DNA from: Mesorhizobium sp. WSM2240
Lineage (GTDB): Bacteria > Pseudomonadota > Alphaproteobacteria > Rhizobiales > Rhizobiaceae
DNA length: 64,000 nt
NCBI RefSeq assembly: GCF_040438645.1
Contig: NZ_CP159253.1
Coordinates: 868,001 to 932,000, forward strand
Direction: 5' to 3'
The first letter of the stretch is position 1. Every line of letters starts with the position of its first letter. The position numbers were made by a program, and so were the translations under genes. The notes beneath the pieces were generated by a model. The model was not told where the DNA came from. It made no database searches and was given only the letters and a program-made list of their open reading frames with translations. Shown here piece by piece: positions 48,548 through 57,440 of the stretch.

Positions 48548-49242
48548 ATGCTGAGAGCTCTCATCCAATCCGTCTCCCTGCACGTTTTGAGACTTCTGTG
48601 TGCGGGGTTTTTCTAGCCACCGGAATCCACGGAACTCTCGGGGTCCCTTTATCGCTCTCCAAGACACCTTACAGGTATACGGTTCTCGATCAGGATCTCT
48701 CTACCGCGCTGCAGGAATTCGGCAACAACATGAATATCCGGGTCAATATTAGCGCTGAGGTGAAGGGACGGATTCGCGGGAGCATGCCGGGTTTGCCACC
48801 GCGCGAGTTCCTCGACCGCTTGGCCAACCTGTACGGTCTGCAATGGTACTTCGATGGGCTTGTCCTCTACGTGTCATCCGCAAAAGAATCGCAAACTCGC
48901 ATGCTGGTGTTGACTTCGATTCGCTTCAATGCGCTCAAGGAGGCCCTTGACGAGCTTGAGATCTCCGATAATCGCTACGTCGTGAGACCCGCGCCGGGAG
49001 ATGGCCTCGTTTTGGTTTCCGGTCCGCCGCGCTTCACCGCGCTCGTGGAGCAGACGTTCAACGGTCTCGTCGCGGAAGCACAGGCGCGCATGCCTGAAAC
49101 GCCGCCAAGGGAATCGGTCCTAACACTGTTTCGGGGCTCCTCCACCATGGTCGTCCGCAACGGATTTCCTGAAGCCGCTTATTCGTCCGATGTGCCGCAG
49201 CAGGATGGTGTTGGCGGGAAGCCAGAGCCACGCCAAAAATGA
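48548..49242 (+). pseudogene. nolW: nolW/rhcC1 copy 1, signal peptide frameshifted
   Basis: The ATG at 48548 opens the same signal peptide as copy 2 (MLRALIQSVSLHVLRLLCAG), but the T-run at about 48608-48612 has five Ts instead of six, so the frame stops at once (TAG at 48614). The rest of the secretin N-domain (PYRYTVLDQDLSTALQEFGN to SDVPQQDGVGGKPEPRQK) is open in another frame, which reaches back to a GTG at 48514 with no signal peptide. RhcC1 must reach the outer membrane with RhcC2, so this copy is probably dead unless slippage on the T-run restores the frame. Confidence 0.88.
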
Positions 49243-49309
49243 AATCTGCGGTCGCAGCTTCGGGACAAATCATCACCGCGGCCACGTCAAGTTGTGAATT
49301 CTTCTGAAC

Positions 49310-49334
49310 TCGTCAGTTTGCCGAAAGCTCAACC
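49310..49334 (+). promoter_or_regulatory. tts box before nopP2
   Basis: TCGTCAGTTTGCCGAAAGCT, with CAACC following. About 210 bases before the NopP-like gene. It belongs to the duplicated block; its twin at 58204 serves nopX. Confidence 0.9.
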
Positions 49335-49543
49335 GCCCATGGTGAGGGCCGGCAGCTTCAGCGATATCTCCGGCCATTGTGCTGGATTTGCACTTGGAGC
49401 TGGCGCAGACGAGGCAATTTGAAGCAAAGCAGGGGTTTTCGTCCCGGCCGAGTTCGCAAGAGCTTGATATCAAAACATCCTTTTTGATTCAGGCTCTTAA
49501 GTAGACCGATATTGACTACAGTGCAGATATGGAGAGCGATCGC

Positions 49544-50392
49544 GTGTATAGCAGAATCACTGGTTCATCCAGCCAACCTACAAGCGCAGGCCATGTCGAT
49601 GAATCGGAGCAGGCAGCAGATAATCAGAGGTTTACGGAATCGCTTGCAGGCGCGGGGACTAGTTCGTCGTCAGCGACACGGCCGTATTCCCTCACCCCCG
49701 AACCTCCTATCTACGAGATGGACAGTGATGAGTTCAGGCAAGAGTTGAGGGATTTCTATGGTGTCGATGTCAAGCACATAGCCGATAATCCTCAAGAGTA
49801 CTCGGATTTCGTGTCCTCAAAAGCCGAGCGCACCGCAATTGTCGCTAGAGCAGGTGCGACCGTAGATGACGAGGCGGGTTCGAAGTACTTCAGCTACCAG
49901 TTGGGCGATAAGAGCGTCGGGCTCCTAAGGACGGACCCAGGATTCCGCATCAAAGGGGAAGAGTGGCAGAAGGAATACTTTCCGGACCGAAAAAACATTT
50001 CATCGGTCGTGGCCCTTCGAGTTGCGCACCCGCTCGTTGAGAACGCCGGCGATGTTCTGCTCGAACATCAACTTCGGCTCGACGGCAAGAAGCCTTTGAT
50101 CATGTCACGTCCTGCTAACGATGCGGCGAAGCCCCGTCTGGAGCAGATGGGCTTTGTTGACGTGGGGGAGAACCAGTTCGTGCTTGACCCTAGACGGTCC
50201 GATAAGTGGACGATGAACAACGAGGGTGAATGGCAGCGGGCAGGCAAGCCTCGACTGTATCTTCAAGCCGAGAGCGAGGATCCCGTTGAACGAAGTAGCG
50301 ACGAAGGATATGTCGAGACAGATTCGTCCGACGATGATCCTTCTTGGTTCTTGGAGCGGGCGCTCAATTTCCGCGGAGGACCGGCTGGCTGA
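49544..50392 (+). CDS. Second NopP-like effector
   Basis: 282 residues from a GTG at 49544. This start aligns VYSRITGSS with the NopP opening MHGRIGGSS and has GGAG 10 bases upstream; an ATG five codons earlier (49529) lacks a good site. The core matches NopP: KHIADNPQEYSDFVSSKAER, SKYFSYQLGDKSVGLLRTDP, VALRVAHPLVENAGDVLLEH, TMNNEGEWQRAGKPRLYL. Overall it is clearly diverged from the copy at 35427-36257, especially in the middle and the acidic C-terminus. Such a change may alter host recognition. Confidence 0.88.
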   Translation: MYSRITGSSSQPTSAGHVDESEQAADNQRFTESLAGAGTSSSSATRPYSLTPEPPIYEMDSDEFRQELRDFYGVDVKHIADNPQEYSDFVSSKAERTAIVARAGATVDDEAGSKYFSYQLGDKSVGLLRTDPGFRIKGEEWQKEYFPDRKNISSVVALRVAHPLVENAGDVLLEHQLRLDGKKPLIMSRPANDAAKPRLEQMGFVDVGENQFVLDPRRSDKWTMNNEGEWQRAGKPRLYLQAESEDPVERSSDEGYVETDSSDDDPSWFLERALNFRGGPAG

Positions 50393-50697
50393 GATTCTCG
50401 ATAGACGGACGGAACGTGCATGAAGGCTATCATGTTTCGTGCCCCGCGTACCGGGCGCGAACGGGATAACCGAAGCGATTCGTACCGATGTGAGGGGCGT
50501 CCAATTGAAGAGCTGGAGCAGTGGGCGTTGGTGCATCGATCGGGGCATTCGGCGCAGGTCAATCTATGATGCGATTTGTTATGCCTTTTTTGCTTGGCGG
50601 CGGACAGACTCCGGGCATCCGCACGCCAGCATTTGGTTGAGAACGTCGCAACCGATGGCAACCTCGGTCTGCTGAGCGGGAAAAGAACGCGCCCGTA
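50393..50697. other. Gap after nopP2
   Basis: No gene recognised. Confidence 0.4.
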
Positions 50698-50883
50698 GGC
50701 GTCAAGAGCATTGAGAGCCAGATAACCCGATCCCTTTTGGTCGCGCGATCGAGACTTGTCGCCATCCGCCGTGATCTCGAGAACCAGGTTCGATCGATGC
50801 TGAAGGAATATGGACTGCAGTTCGGCCGCTCGATCGGCGCGCAGTTCCGGCGAAAGGTCGTAGAGCTGATTGCCGACGGGCAT
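50698..50883 (+). pseudogene. IS110-family transposase fragment
   Basis: [20 protein letters not shown] and [20 protein letters not shown] match the middle of IS110 transposases. Both ends are missing. Confidence 0.85.
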
Positions 50884-50996
50884 TCCAGCCGGCTTCAATT
50901 CGGAATGCCGGCCGGTTTCATTTCGGAATTGTGGGCAGCTTCAATCGGAACGGTGGCCGGCTTCAAGTCGGAATACCCGGCCGGAATAAATCGGAA
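50884..50996. repeat. Four diverged repeats, IS21-type terminus relic
   Basis: Repeated units like CCGGCTTCAATTCGGAAT at about 50888, 50912, 50936 and 50960, in the manner of the multiple terminal boxes of IS21-family elements. No istA or istB follows. Confidence 0.6.
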
Positions 50997-51461
50997 TTCG
51001 CATACCGACATTCCACGCAAAAGATGCCTGCAATCCTGCTTCGTCCTCTATCTGGCGGGAGCAAGTGACTGTTTTGAGCGCGGCGGGCACGTTGCGGTTC
51101 GCACACGGGATCGGTGGGCAGGACGATGCGCGTCGCATCCTGCCAATCGGCACCTTCGCTATCCGCGCACAGCAGGCGCAGGTAAGTGGCCGAGCAAACC
51201 ACTTCTTCCGCCAAATTGAATTTTTGGCGATCTCCAACCGGCGCTTGGCAAGAGGATCGGCTGAACTTTCGCCAAAATGCGTTTAGAGACGATGTCCCGG
51301 CGCGCCGATCGCATCTTCCAGGCCGGCTTACAGACGGTTCGGAGAGAGGGACCGACGGACTGGCCGATCCTGAAAGCGGAGGAGGTCGTCGTCGCCCTGA
51401 TCCTCTCGCTCGCGGCGACCCCACAATCTGGTGTCGGCGAGAGCCGCTCCAGCGAGCTCCA
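50997..51461. other. Stretch without recognised gene
   Basis: Only short frames. Upstream side of an effector's 3' end. Confidence 0.4.
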
Positions 51462-54137
51462 TCAGCCCCAGCGGGGATGAGTCCTCAGTCGCTGCCGGAG
51501 TGCCTGGCGATCGCCAACGAGGTCATTGAGGTGCACCTCGTCTGGCCGCTGTCCTTGTTCCAATCCTGCAGCCAGCGCCCGCGTGGCGTCCAGCAAAAAG
51601 ACGCCGCAATCGTAGCCGTTTCGCTGCTGGGCCATGCCGGGTCGTACCGGACGGCCGGCGTGCAGCCTCGCTGCGAGCTCTGCTGCAATGCTGTTGTGGC
51701 ATCGGTATGCCCTGAGGGAATCGTAGTGATAGGCGACCGGGTTTGCCCGGTCGCGGCGATCAAGGAGCAGCAGCGACCAATGGTTGCCACGGAGAGTAGG
51801 ATCCGTAGGATTGGCATCGTTCACTGGCAGGAACAGGAAGTCGGCGGTATCGTTACGATTCTGATCCCGAACGATGTGGCCGAATGTAGCTTCCGCGGCA
51901 TCTTCGGTGCTTGAGCGCAGCTGATAGGCTACGAGGGGATCGACGAACCGCGTCCGGGCGGCGAGATCCGGATTGATGTTCTGCAACTCCTGCTGCAAGA
52001 GCTCGTAATCCGCACTGATATGGCGGTCGTCCAGCCAGCTCTCCGGCCCGAGCTCCAGCCTGTTGCGGCGGTGGGGAGCAGATTGGGCATCGTCACGCAG
52101 TGCATCCGGGCCAAACGACCCCAAATCGGAGTCGGACGGCACCTCCACTGGCCGTGCGGACGTCGCGCCGGCACGTCCCAGCCGCTGGGCCTGGTCGACC
52201 TCCTGCCAAAAGCGCTCCTGATTAAAGCTTTCCACGTGCGACGGGGCAGGCATCCACGAGGTCGACCCGGTGGGTTCCTCCAACCCCCGCCTGAGCTGGT
52301 CCCAAGCCCCCGAGCTCGCAGAGCCTGGTGAGGGAAGCTCGTCAAATGCGCTGGGCTGCCAGTTAGGTTCCTCAGTGTACCGCCTGAGCAAATCCCAAGC
52401 CCCCGAGCTCGGCGTGGCTGGCGTTGCTGGAAGCTCGTCAAATGCGCTGGGCTGCCAGTCAGGTTCCTCAGTGTACCGCCTGAGCAAATCCCAAGCCCCC
52501 GAGCTCGGCGTGGCTGGCGTTGCTGGAAATTCCTGCCGGGCGCCCTCTCCGGTAAACGAACGCGCGCCCTCGGGCGGAGACAACCCCAGCGCTCTATTCG
52601 CCTCGGCGACTTGCAGGTACTTTCGAAGCTCACGCAATCCGCCCGCATACAGTCCTGTGGCTTTGGTGAAGTCCTGGCGATCTGCTTTCAAAGACTGTTG
52701 CTGCCGAGCACTGCCGTTGAGTCGGCTCACTAGGCTCCCCCTATCCTCCTTTTGAAGCCAATCACTAAACCTGCGTTGCTTGGAACACATGGTTGAGACG
52801 CGGAGTCTCTGTTCGCGGGTCGAGTCGGGTCCAAGGTTGCGGACGGCTTCGCTGTAGAGGCGATCGATAACGAGGGCGTCGTCGAGATAAGGATGCGTTG
52901 ATTGGCGCCCCATCAGGCGGGGCCCGGGACCGAATGCTTGGAGCCCCTCAGCCCCGAGCCTCCGGAGATGAGACAGTGCCGACTTGAGACGGTCACGATC
53001 GTCCCCACCGCCTGCCGTGTAATCCTCGATGTCGGCGGCTAGTGACCTTGGCTCGTTAAAAGCCCTAGTAGTCAAGGGCCCCCTGTTCTCTGCTCGGAGC
53101 CAACGAGCAAACCCCCTAAGAACCGCTGAATTGTCCTTGATCGTGGGCATCGGAACCCTTCCGCGACCTCGGCCGGTGGTACCGTCGGGAACAACTTCGT
53201 ACGCTCGGACTGAGGCCGCGAATTGCCCGATAAGGCGCTCGTCTTCGGGATGCACAGGTTGACGTTTCGCGCCCATCCACGGGGCGGATAAGGGATTTCC
53301 GGCGCGGAAGTTCTGGAGTGTGTCCAATGCCCCACCCAAATAATTCCTGCTATTGCTGCTCGCCACCTTCATGAAGTCATCCTTACAGGCTTTCAACAAA
53401 TCAGCGTCGCCAAGCAGGTCCTCCAGTGTCACGTCTTTGGATTGAAGGAACTCGCTGAACCATCTGAGAACGGTCACGTAGTTATCAACGGTCTTAGGCT
53501 TACGTTTCTCGCGGTACAACGCCACCTTGAATTCTTCAATGAGCCCCAGGTCCGCATCGGACGGGCGGCTGCGCTTGGCAAAATCCATGCGAAGCTCTGA
53601 ATAGACCTCGTCAGACGCCGATTCGCCGGATGCCTTTTCGCGACGACTCCCGCCGAAGGCGTTGCCAACGCCTGACTTGAAACGCGACCACAGTCCACGG
53701 CTCTTGCCATCTTTCGTCCGCATCGTAGGCTGCGCTTCTGACGGCGAGGTGTAGCGCGTGCTACTGAACCCCCTGTCATGCAAGCCGGACCGCGATGCCC
53801 CTTCAGTCGAGCTATCAAAGCGTGCGCGAGGGAGGTCCACGCTAAAGCGCGCACTGCCGAACCGGTCATCCCGCAGGCTGGACTGCGATGGCATCCGCAT
53901 CGAACCGCCGATATCAGCGCGCTGGATCGCTTGCGCGTCTGTGGGGCGAGTGTCAGGCGAACCAGACTCTGCGGGGCTCGTATCAGATGAATTGAGTTGC
54001 AGCTCGTCCAGCAGGTGCTCAAAGTTCCCTGCAGCTTCAGGCATATTGCCCGATCGTTGCATCAGCCGCTGCTGCTTTCGCATGGCAGTGTACTGATTTA
54101 TATTGCAACCGTCCCACGGCTTATAATTGGACTCCAC
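51462..54137 (-). CDS. Second NopD/XopD-like C48 protease effector
   Basis: 891 residues from a GTG at 54137 (VESNYKPWDGCN), chosen because AAGGGAGAGGGAT precedes it; the frame is open 28 codons further. C-terminal Ulp1-like protease: His786 (GNHWSLLLLD), Asp806 (YHYDS), Cys844 (GYDCGVFLLD). Upstream are three integrase-SAM-like repeats (VALYREKRKPKTVDNYVTVL, SAVLRGFARWLRAENRGPLT, CSKQRRFSDWLQKEDRGSLV) and two to three 32-residue repeats (SSGAWDLLRRYTEEP). Same plan as the gene at 2144-5065, but sequences differ, so they are old paralogs. Likely acts on SUMO-modified proteins in plant nuclei (inference from family). Confidence 0.87.
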   Translation of the reverse strand: MESNYKPWDGCNINQYTAMRKQQRLMQRSGNMPEAAGNFEHLLDELQLNSSDTSPAESGSPDTRPTDAQAIQRADIGGSMRMPSQSSLRDDRFGSARFSVDLPRARFDSSTEGASRSGLHDRGFSSTRYTSPSEAQPTMRTKDGKSRGLWSRFKSGVGNAFGGSRREKASGESASDEVYSELRMDFAKRSRPSDADLGLIEEFKVALYREKRKPKTVDNYVTVLRWFSEFLQSKDVTLEDLLGDADLLKACKDDFMKVASSNSRNYLGGALDTLQNFRAGNPLSAPWMGAKRQPVHPEDERLIGQFAASVRAYEVVPDGTTGRGRGRVPMPTIKDNSAVLRGFARWLRAENRGPLTTRAFNEPRSLAADIEDYTAGGGDDRDRLKSALSHLRRLGAEGLQAFGPGPRLMGRQSTHPYLDDALVIDRLYSEAVRNLGPDSTREQRLRVSTMCSKQRRFSDWLQKEDRGSLVSRLNGSARQQQSLKADRQDFTKATGLYAGGLRELRKYLQVAEANRALGLSPPEGARSFTGEGARQEFPATPATPSSGAWDLLRRYTEEPDWQPSAFDELPATPATPSSGAWDLLRRYTEEPNWQPSAFDELPSPGSASSGAWDQLRRGLEEPTGSTSWMPAPSHVESFNQERFWQEVDQAQRLGRAGATSARPVEVPSDSDLGSFGPDALRDDAQSAPHRRNRLELGPESWLDDRHISADYELLQQELQNINPDLAARTRFVDPLVAYQLRSSTEDAAEATFGHIVRDQNRNDTADFLFLPVNDANPTDPTLRGNHWSLLLLDRRDRANPVAYHYDSLRAYRCHNSIAAELAARLHAGRPVRPGMAQQRNGYDCGVFLLDATRALAAGLEQGQRPDEVHLNDLVGDRQALRQRLRTHPRWG
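52241..52528 (-). repeat. Tandem 96-bp repeats in the second C48 effector
   Basis: Units at 52337 and 52433 are nearly identical; the one before (52241) is diverged. Each encodes 32 residues with GAWDLLRRYTEEP and WQPSAFDELP. Confidence 0.9.
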
Positions 54138-54501
54138 ATCCCTCTCCCTTGACGAGATAAATCTTTCATGGCCTCGCCTCGAGGCTAGGCTCGCGTGCAC
54201 GGGCCGCAGAGGCTCCAGCATGGGAAGCCGATCGTTGAGATCGACAACCAGAAAAAAACGCCGTCAAACCTCAGTTGTTGTACGGACCATGCCGAGTCCG
54301 CACCTTAACTCACACCCGCTGTCAGCGTTACTGGCCGCGCGCTGGTCCCCTTCGACGCAAGCCAAGCCGAAACTACGGGCGCGGGTCCCTCCTTGCGGTT
54401 TGCACACGCCGTCGAAATCAGTCATGCAACCCTCGCGATTCACATTGCGTTCGAGCCATGAGCCGCTTCGACGGCTTTGGATATCCACGCCTCATGCTAA
54501 G

Positions 54502-54528
54502 ACCGTCAGCTGTCGAGAAGCTGTCTAG
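54502..54528 (-). promoter_or_regulatory. tts box of the second C48 effector
   Basis: On the minus strand GACAGCTTCTCGACAGCTGA matches the tts pattern at most positions. About 365 bases before the GTG start, on the same strand. Confidence 0.7.
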
Positions 54529-54734
54529 CGTCAAGACGAATTCACAATGAGCCAACGTCGACCGCATTGATTTTCCCCGGAAGCAGCGGCGGCGGCGGCC
54601 CGTCGAAGAAAGGCTTGCGGTGGCGGCTCTGCCGAAACAGGCGCGATGTCACGGTCAAGCCGCTTCGCACCTTACGGATCGAGCCTTACCCATCCTGAGT
54701 TAGCCGCGGTCAGGAGGTGCCGATCCGATGGCTG

Positions 54735-55430
54735 ATTGGAATCGACGTCCATCGATCTTTCGGCGAGGTGGTGTTTTGGGAGGACGGCAGGCCCCGGCGT
54801 GCGGGCCGCATTGATATGACGCGGACTGCCTGAGAGGGATATGCCAAGACCCTGCTGGCCAGTGATGGGGTGGTGGTCGAATCAACCGCCATCAGCACGG
54901 CGGTGTCGCGGGTTGTGGCGCCATTCGTTGCGCAAGTGACTGTCGCAGAAGGCGATCGCCCAGGCTCACATAAAGATCAACAAGATGCACGCCGCCACGC
55001 TCCCCGGTCTGGAGGCGACGGGATCACTGCCGCAGATCTGGCGGCCGGACGTAGTTGGCCGCTCAACAGTTGCAGAACGACAAGCGAGCAGCCATCCATC
55101 GGTAAGTCCGTGAGCTTGAGCGGCTGGCGGAAGACCTGGACCCCGCTCGACCGCGAGATTGCGCAGGACGCCATCGATGATCCCGCGGCCAACAGATTTG
55201 ATGACGATCGCCAGCGCGATTCTCGCGGTTGCCGCCGGGATTGTGGCGGCGATTGGCGGCGTCAGCCGGTTCAACCGCCTGCAGAATCTGATGGGCTTTT
55301 TCGCGCTGAACCCGCGGAGCCGCACATCAGGGTCGCATGAGCAAGGTCGGCCGCGGTCACGCGCGCGCAATGCTGGTCGAGGTGCCACGGCCAGCGGTCA
55401 AGACGTCCGATGGCACTAGGTGAGCGAGCA
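54735..55430 (+). pseudogene. IS110-family transposase, heavily decayed
   Basis: Begins IGIDVHRSFGEVVFWEDGRP; a stop at 54829 is followed by LLASDGVVVESTA. Later frames give KINKMHAATLPGLEATGSLP and AILAVAAGIVAAIGGVSRFN, then GFFALNPRSRTSG. Order of motifs is that of IS110, with several frameshifts and stops. Confidence 0.8.
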
Positions 55431-55513
55431 CGTACGGGCGGCTTTGCTCCACCGAGCTGCGCCTCCACCAGACTAGATCAACTTCGTGGTGGCACTGCGA
55501 TTGCAAACGCTCA

Positions 55514-55768
55514 TCATCGAGGCGGCTGTACATCCCGCGTTGCCCCCGCAGGCGCTTCGGGGGCCACCCTGTTGCTGGCTCCATCGCCGCCACTGCCCTT
55601 GTTGCCCGCAGCAAAGGTCCCATAGCTGGCAACAGGAAGGGCGGCACGGTCGCCGTTGCTTGGCGGGATCGATCGATTGTCGAGCAAATCGAGCGGATCA
55701 TTGACCATGGTTGCCAGATTGTTTCTGGTCGAGCAGCCAAGCGTTGGGTCAAATGAATTATCGCTCAC
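55514..55768 (-). pseudogene. Possible CpaD-type pilus-assembly protein fragment
   Basis: FDPTLGCSTRNNLATMVNDP and LDLLDNRSIPPSNGDRAAL resemble the C-terminal half of CpaD lipoproteins of Flp/Tad pili (typical GCAT-NNLAAMVANPADL). Only about 84 codons; no neighbours of a tad cluster. Confidence 0.5.
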
Positions 55769-55836
55769 TGCAGGCCCGACGATGGAAAGAGCCGGACGGG
55801 CAGCAGGATGGGCTTCATAGGAGATCGCCTCTATTG

Positions 55837-56295
55837 TTACCCCGAAACGGGCGGGCAGATCGAGCGGGCAGGGGGACAGGCGGATGTTACAAAGGGTGTG
55901 AGCGTCGGGTCGCCGAGCACGCCGGCGAACGCGATCAGTGCCCTACGCCGCTTCGCGACCGAATTATCGTCGAGCAGCGCGGCAAGCGCGGCTACCATCT
56001 CCGCCTTGCGTTCTTTCGCGGCAGCGAGCGCGCCGCGCGTCCAATAGGCGACCGAACTCAGTTCGTGTCGTGCCGACAACTCCACGCCGCCCTCGACATC
56101 GCCGTTGCGAAGCCGCGCCAATAGCCTCATCGGCCAGCTCGCCCCGAACAGGCCGGTAAGCTCGAGCACATAATCGCCCTCAACTTCCTCGAGCGCCGCC
56201 ATAGCTTGCCAGCGCAGCGTCGCTGTCGGTAGGCCGTGATTAACCGGATCGCTTAGCCAACTGTGCCAACGTCGCAGCCGATAACGCCGGATCAA
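55837..56295 (-). pseudogene. Chimeric frame: nolU start piece joined to an unknown protein end
   Basis: The first 12 codons (MIRRYRLRRWHS) lie in the 47 bases copied from the start of nolU, read in another frame. The following 140 residues (TLRWQAMAALEEVEGDYVLE, WTRGALAAAKERKAEMVAAL) are alpha-helical and well formed but not recognised. It is probably the tail of a real gene cut by the rearrangement. Confidence 0.5.
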
Positions 56296-56306
56296 GACGC
56301 GCTGCT

Positions 56307-56779
56307 GACAACCCTTCGATGCTGTCGGCGACGAGCATCTTTATCTTCGGCAGCAGAACCGAGAGAGATTTGCTTTGGCGTCGTGCCTGATAAAAACCGA
56401 GGCCGAGGACGGCGTGGCGCCTGCCCGCAAAAGGTCGTTATGCGGCAGAACTACATGAACACGCACCGATAACACTCCATCGATATCGCTGATCGTGCGC
56501 GACAGCTCTTCGCTCAGTGCGTACACGTAACGGGCACGCTCCTCAGTTGGCGAGGCAATCAGGCCTGATCCGTCGAATATCTGGCCGAGGTTCTTGAAGG
56601 ACTGGCGCAGCAACCCCGTTGTCCATCAGAAGGGCGAGCATCTCGTTCGCCTCGCGCTCCTGCAGTTGCGTGTAGAGGTCGACCTTGCAACCACTAAGGG
56701 CCACGAGAAGTGGCACGACAAGGCGAAGCGATCGCCGACCAGACCTTCCACGCATGATTTCGACGGCTAAGCCAGTCAT
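56307..56779 (-). pseudogene. rhcJ: rhcJ/nolT copy 2, broken
   Basis: Starts like intact RhcJ (MTGLAVEIMRGRSGRRSLRL, lipobox LSGC), but a 108-base deletion between two GCAACCCC repeats at about 56612 shifts the reading to a chance continuation. A two-base insertion (GAGAGAGATT instead of GAGAGATT) near 56365 breaks it again, and the C-terminal 90 residues with the membrane segment are missing. Confidence 0.9.
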
Positions 56780-56788
56780 GGCCGCGGC

Positions 56789-57292
56789 TCAGCCTTCCTT
56801 TAGAAGCTTATTCACCGATGAGGTGATGCCGCTGACACCTTTGGAAACAAGAGCAATCTGGGTGACGCCGTTGTAAAGATCCCGCAGACCAGCGATCATC
56901 GCTTCGAAATCATGCCTCCCTTGCGGAAGGGCCGACATCCCGGTTCCCGCGCCACCTTCGGCAGGTAGCTTCTGCTGCGGCCCAGGGTGGGCACCGCTCA
57001 AAAGAACTACCTGATGGTCGGGCGCGGCCGAACTGACGATATTATTCGAGTACATCGAAGAAATCGTCCGCAACACGCGATCGCCCAGGGCGCTCGTCTG
57101 CGTAGCCGCGCGTTGAACATCCATCGCCGGAGGAACAGGCACCCTCGGTGGCGCCCAGGCGGCGTCGTTTTTCAGCGGGTCGGACGCATGCGCTAGCGCG
57201 CGCTCAAACTGGGCCTGCTCGCTGAACGACGGTGAGCCGGCCCTGGGCAGGTAGTCCGTTGGGGTGGCAGTGATCGACGTGATAGGCATCAT
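56789..57292 (-). CDS. nolB: NolB/NopB copy 2
   Basis: 167 residues, identical to the first copy except for one Thr-to-Ala change (GGTGTG to GGAGTG near the middle). Intact with the same upstream region, including the probable tts box, so it may add to NopB supply. The gene behind it (rhcJ copy 2) is dead. Confidence 0.93.
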   Translation of the reverse strand: MMPITSITATPTDYLPRAGSPSFSEQAQFERALAHASDPLKNDAAWAPPRVPVPPAMDVQRAATQTSALGDRVLRTISSMYSNNIVSSAAPDHQVVLLSGAHPGPQQKLPAEGGAGTGMSALPQGRHDFEAMIAGLRDLYNGVTQIALVSKGVSGITSSVNKLLKEG

Positions 57293-57324
57293 AATGCAAG
57301 GACTCAATTGCTTCCGCTTGACCG

Positions 57325-57349
57325 ACGTCTAGGCGGCCGAGCTGACGAC
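57325..57349 (-). promoter_or_regulatory. Probable tts box before nolB copy 2
   Basis: Same sequence as at 48432-48456. Confidence 0.55.
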
Positions 57350-57440
57350 AATCTGACTAATGGTCTGGCAGTCAGTTAAAAGTCATACTGAGCGACTTAG
57401 TCACTTGTGAAAATTTCAGACTTTGGTTTATCAGTGCGAG

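Larger units (their letters stand above)
47318..49456. repeat. First copy of a 2-kb duplicated block
   Basis: Covers part of rhcJ, nolB, nolW and the following tts box. Repeated at 56307-58350 with near identity from nolB to the end of the block; at the 3' end both copies stop matching after CGGCCGAGTTCG. Confidence 0.95.
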
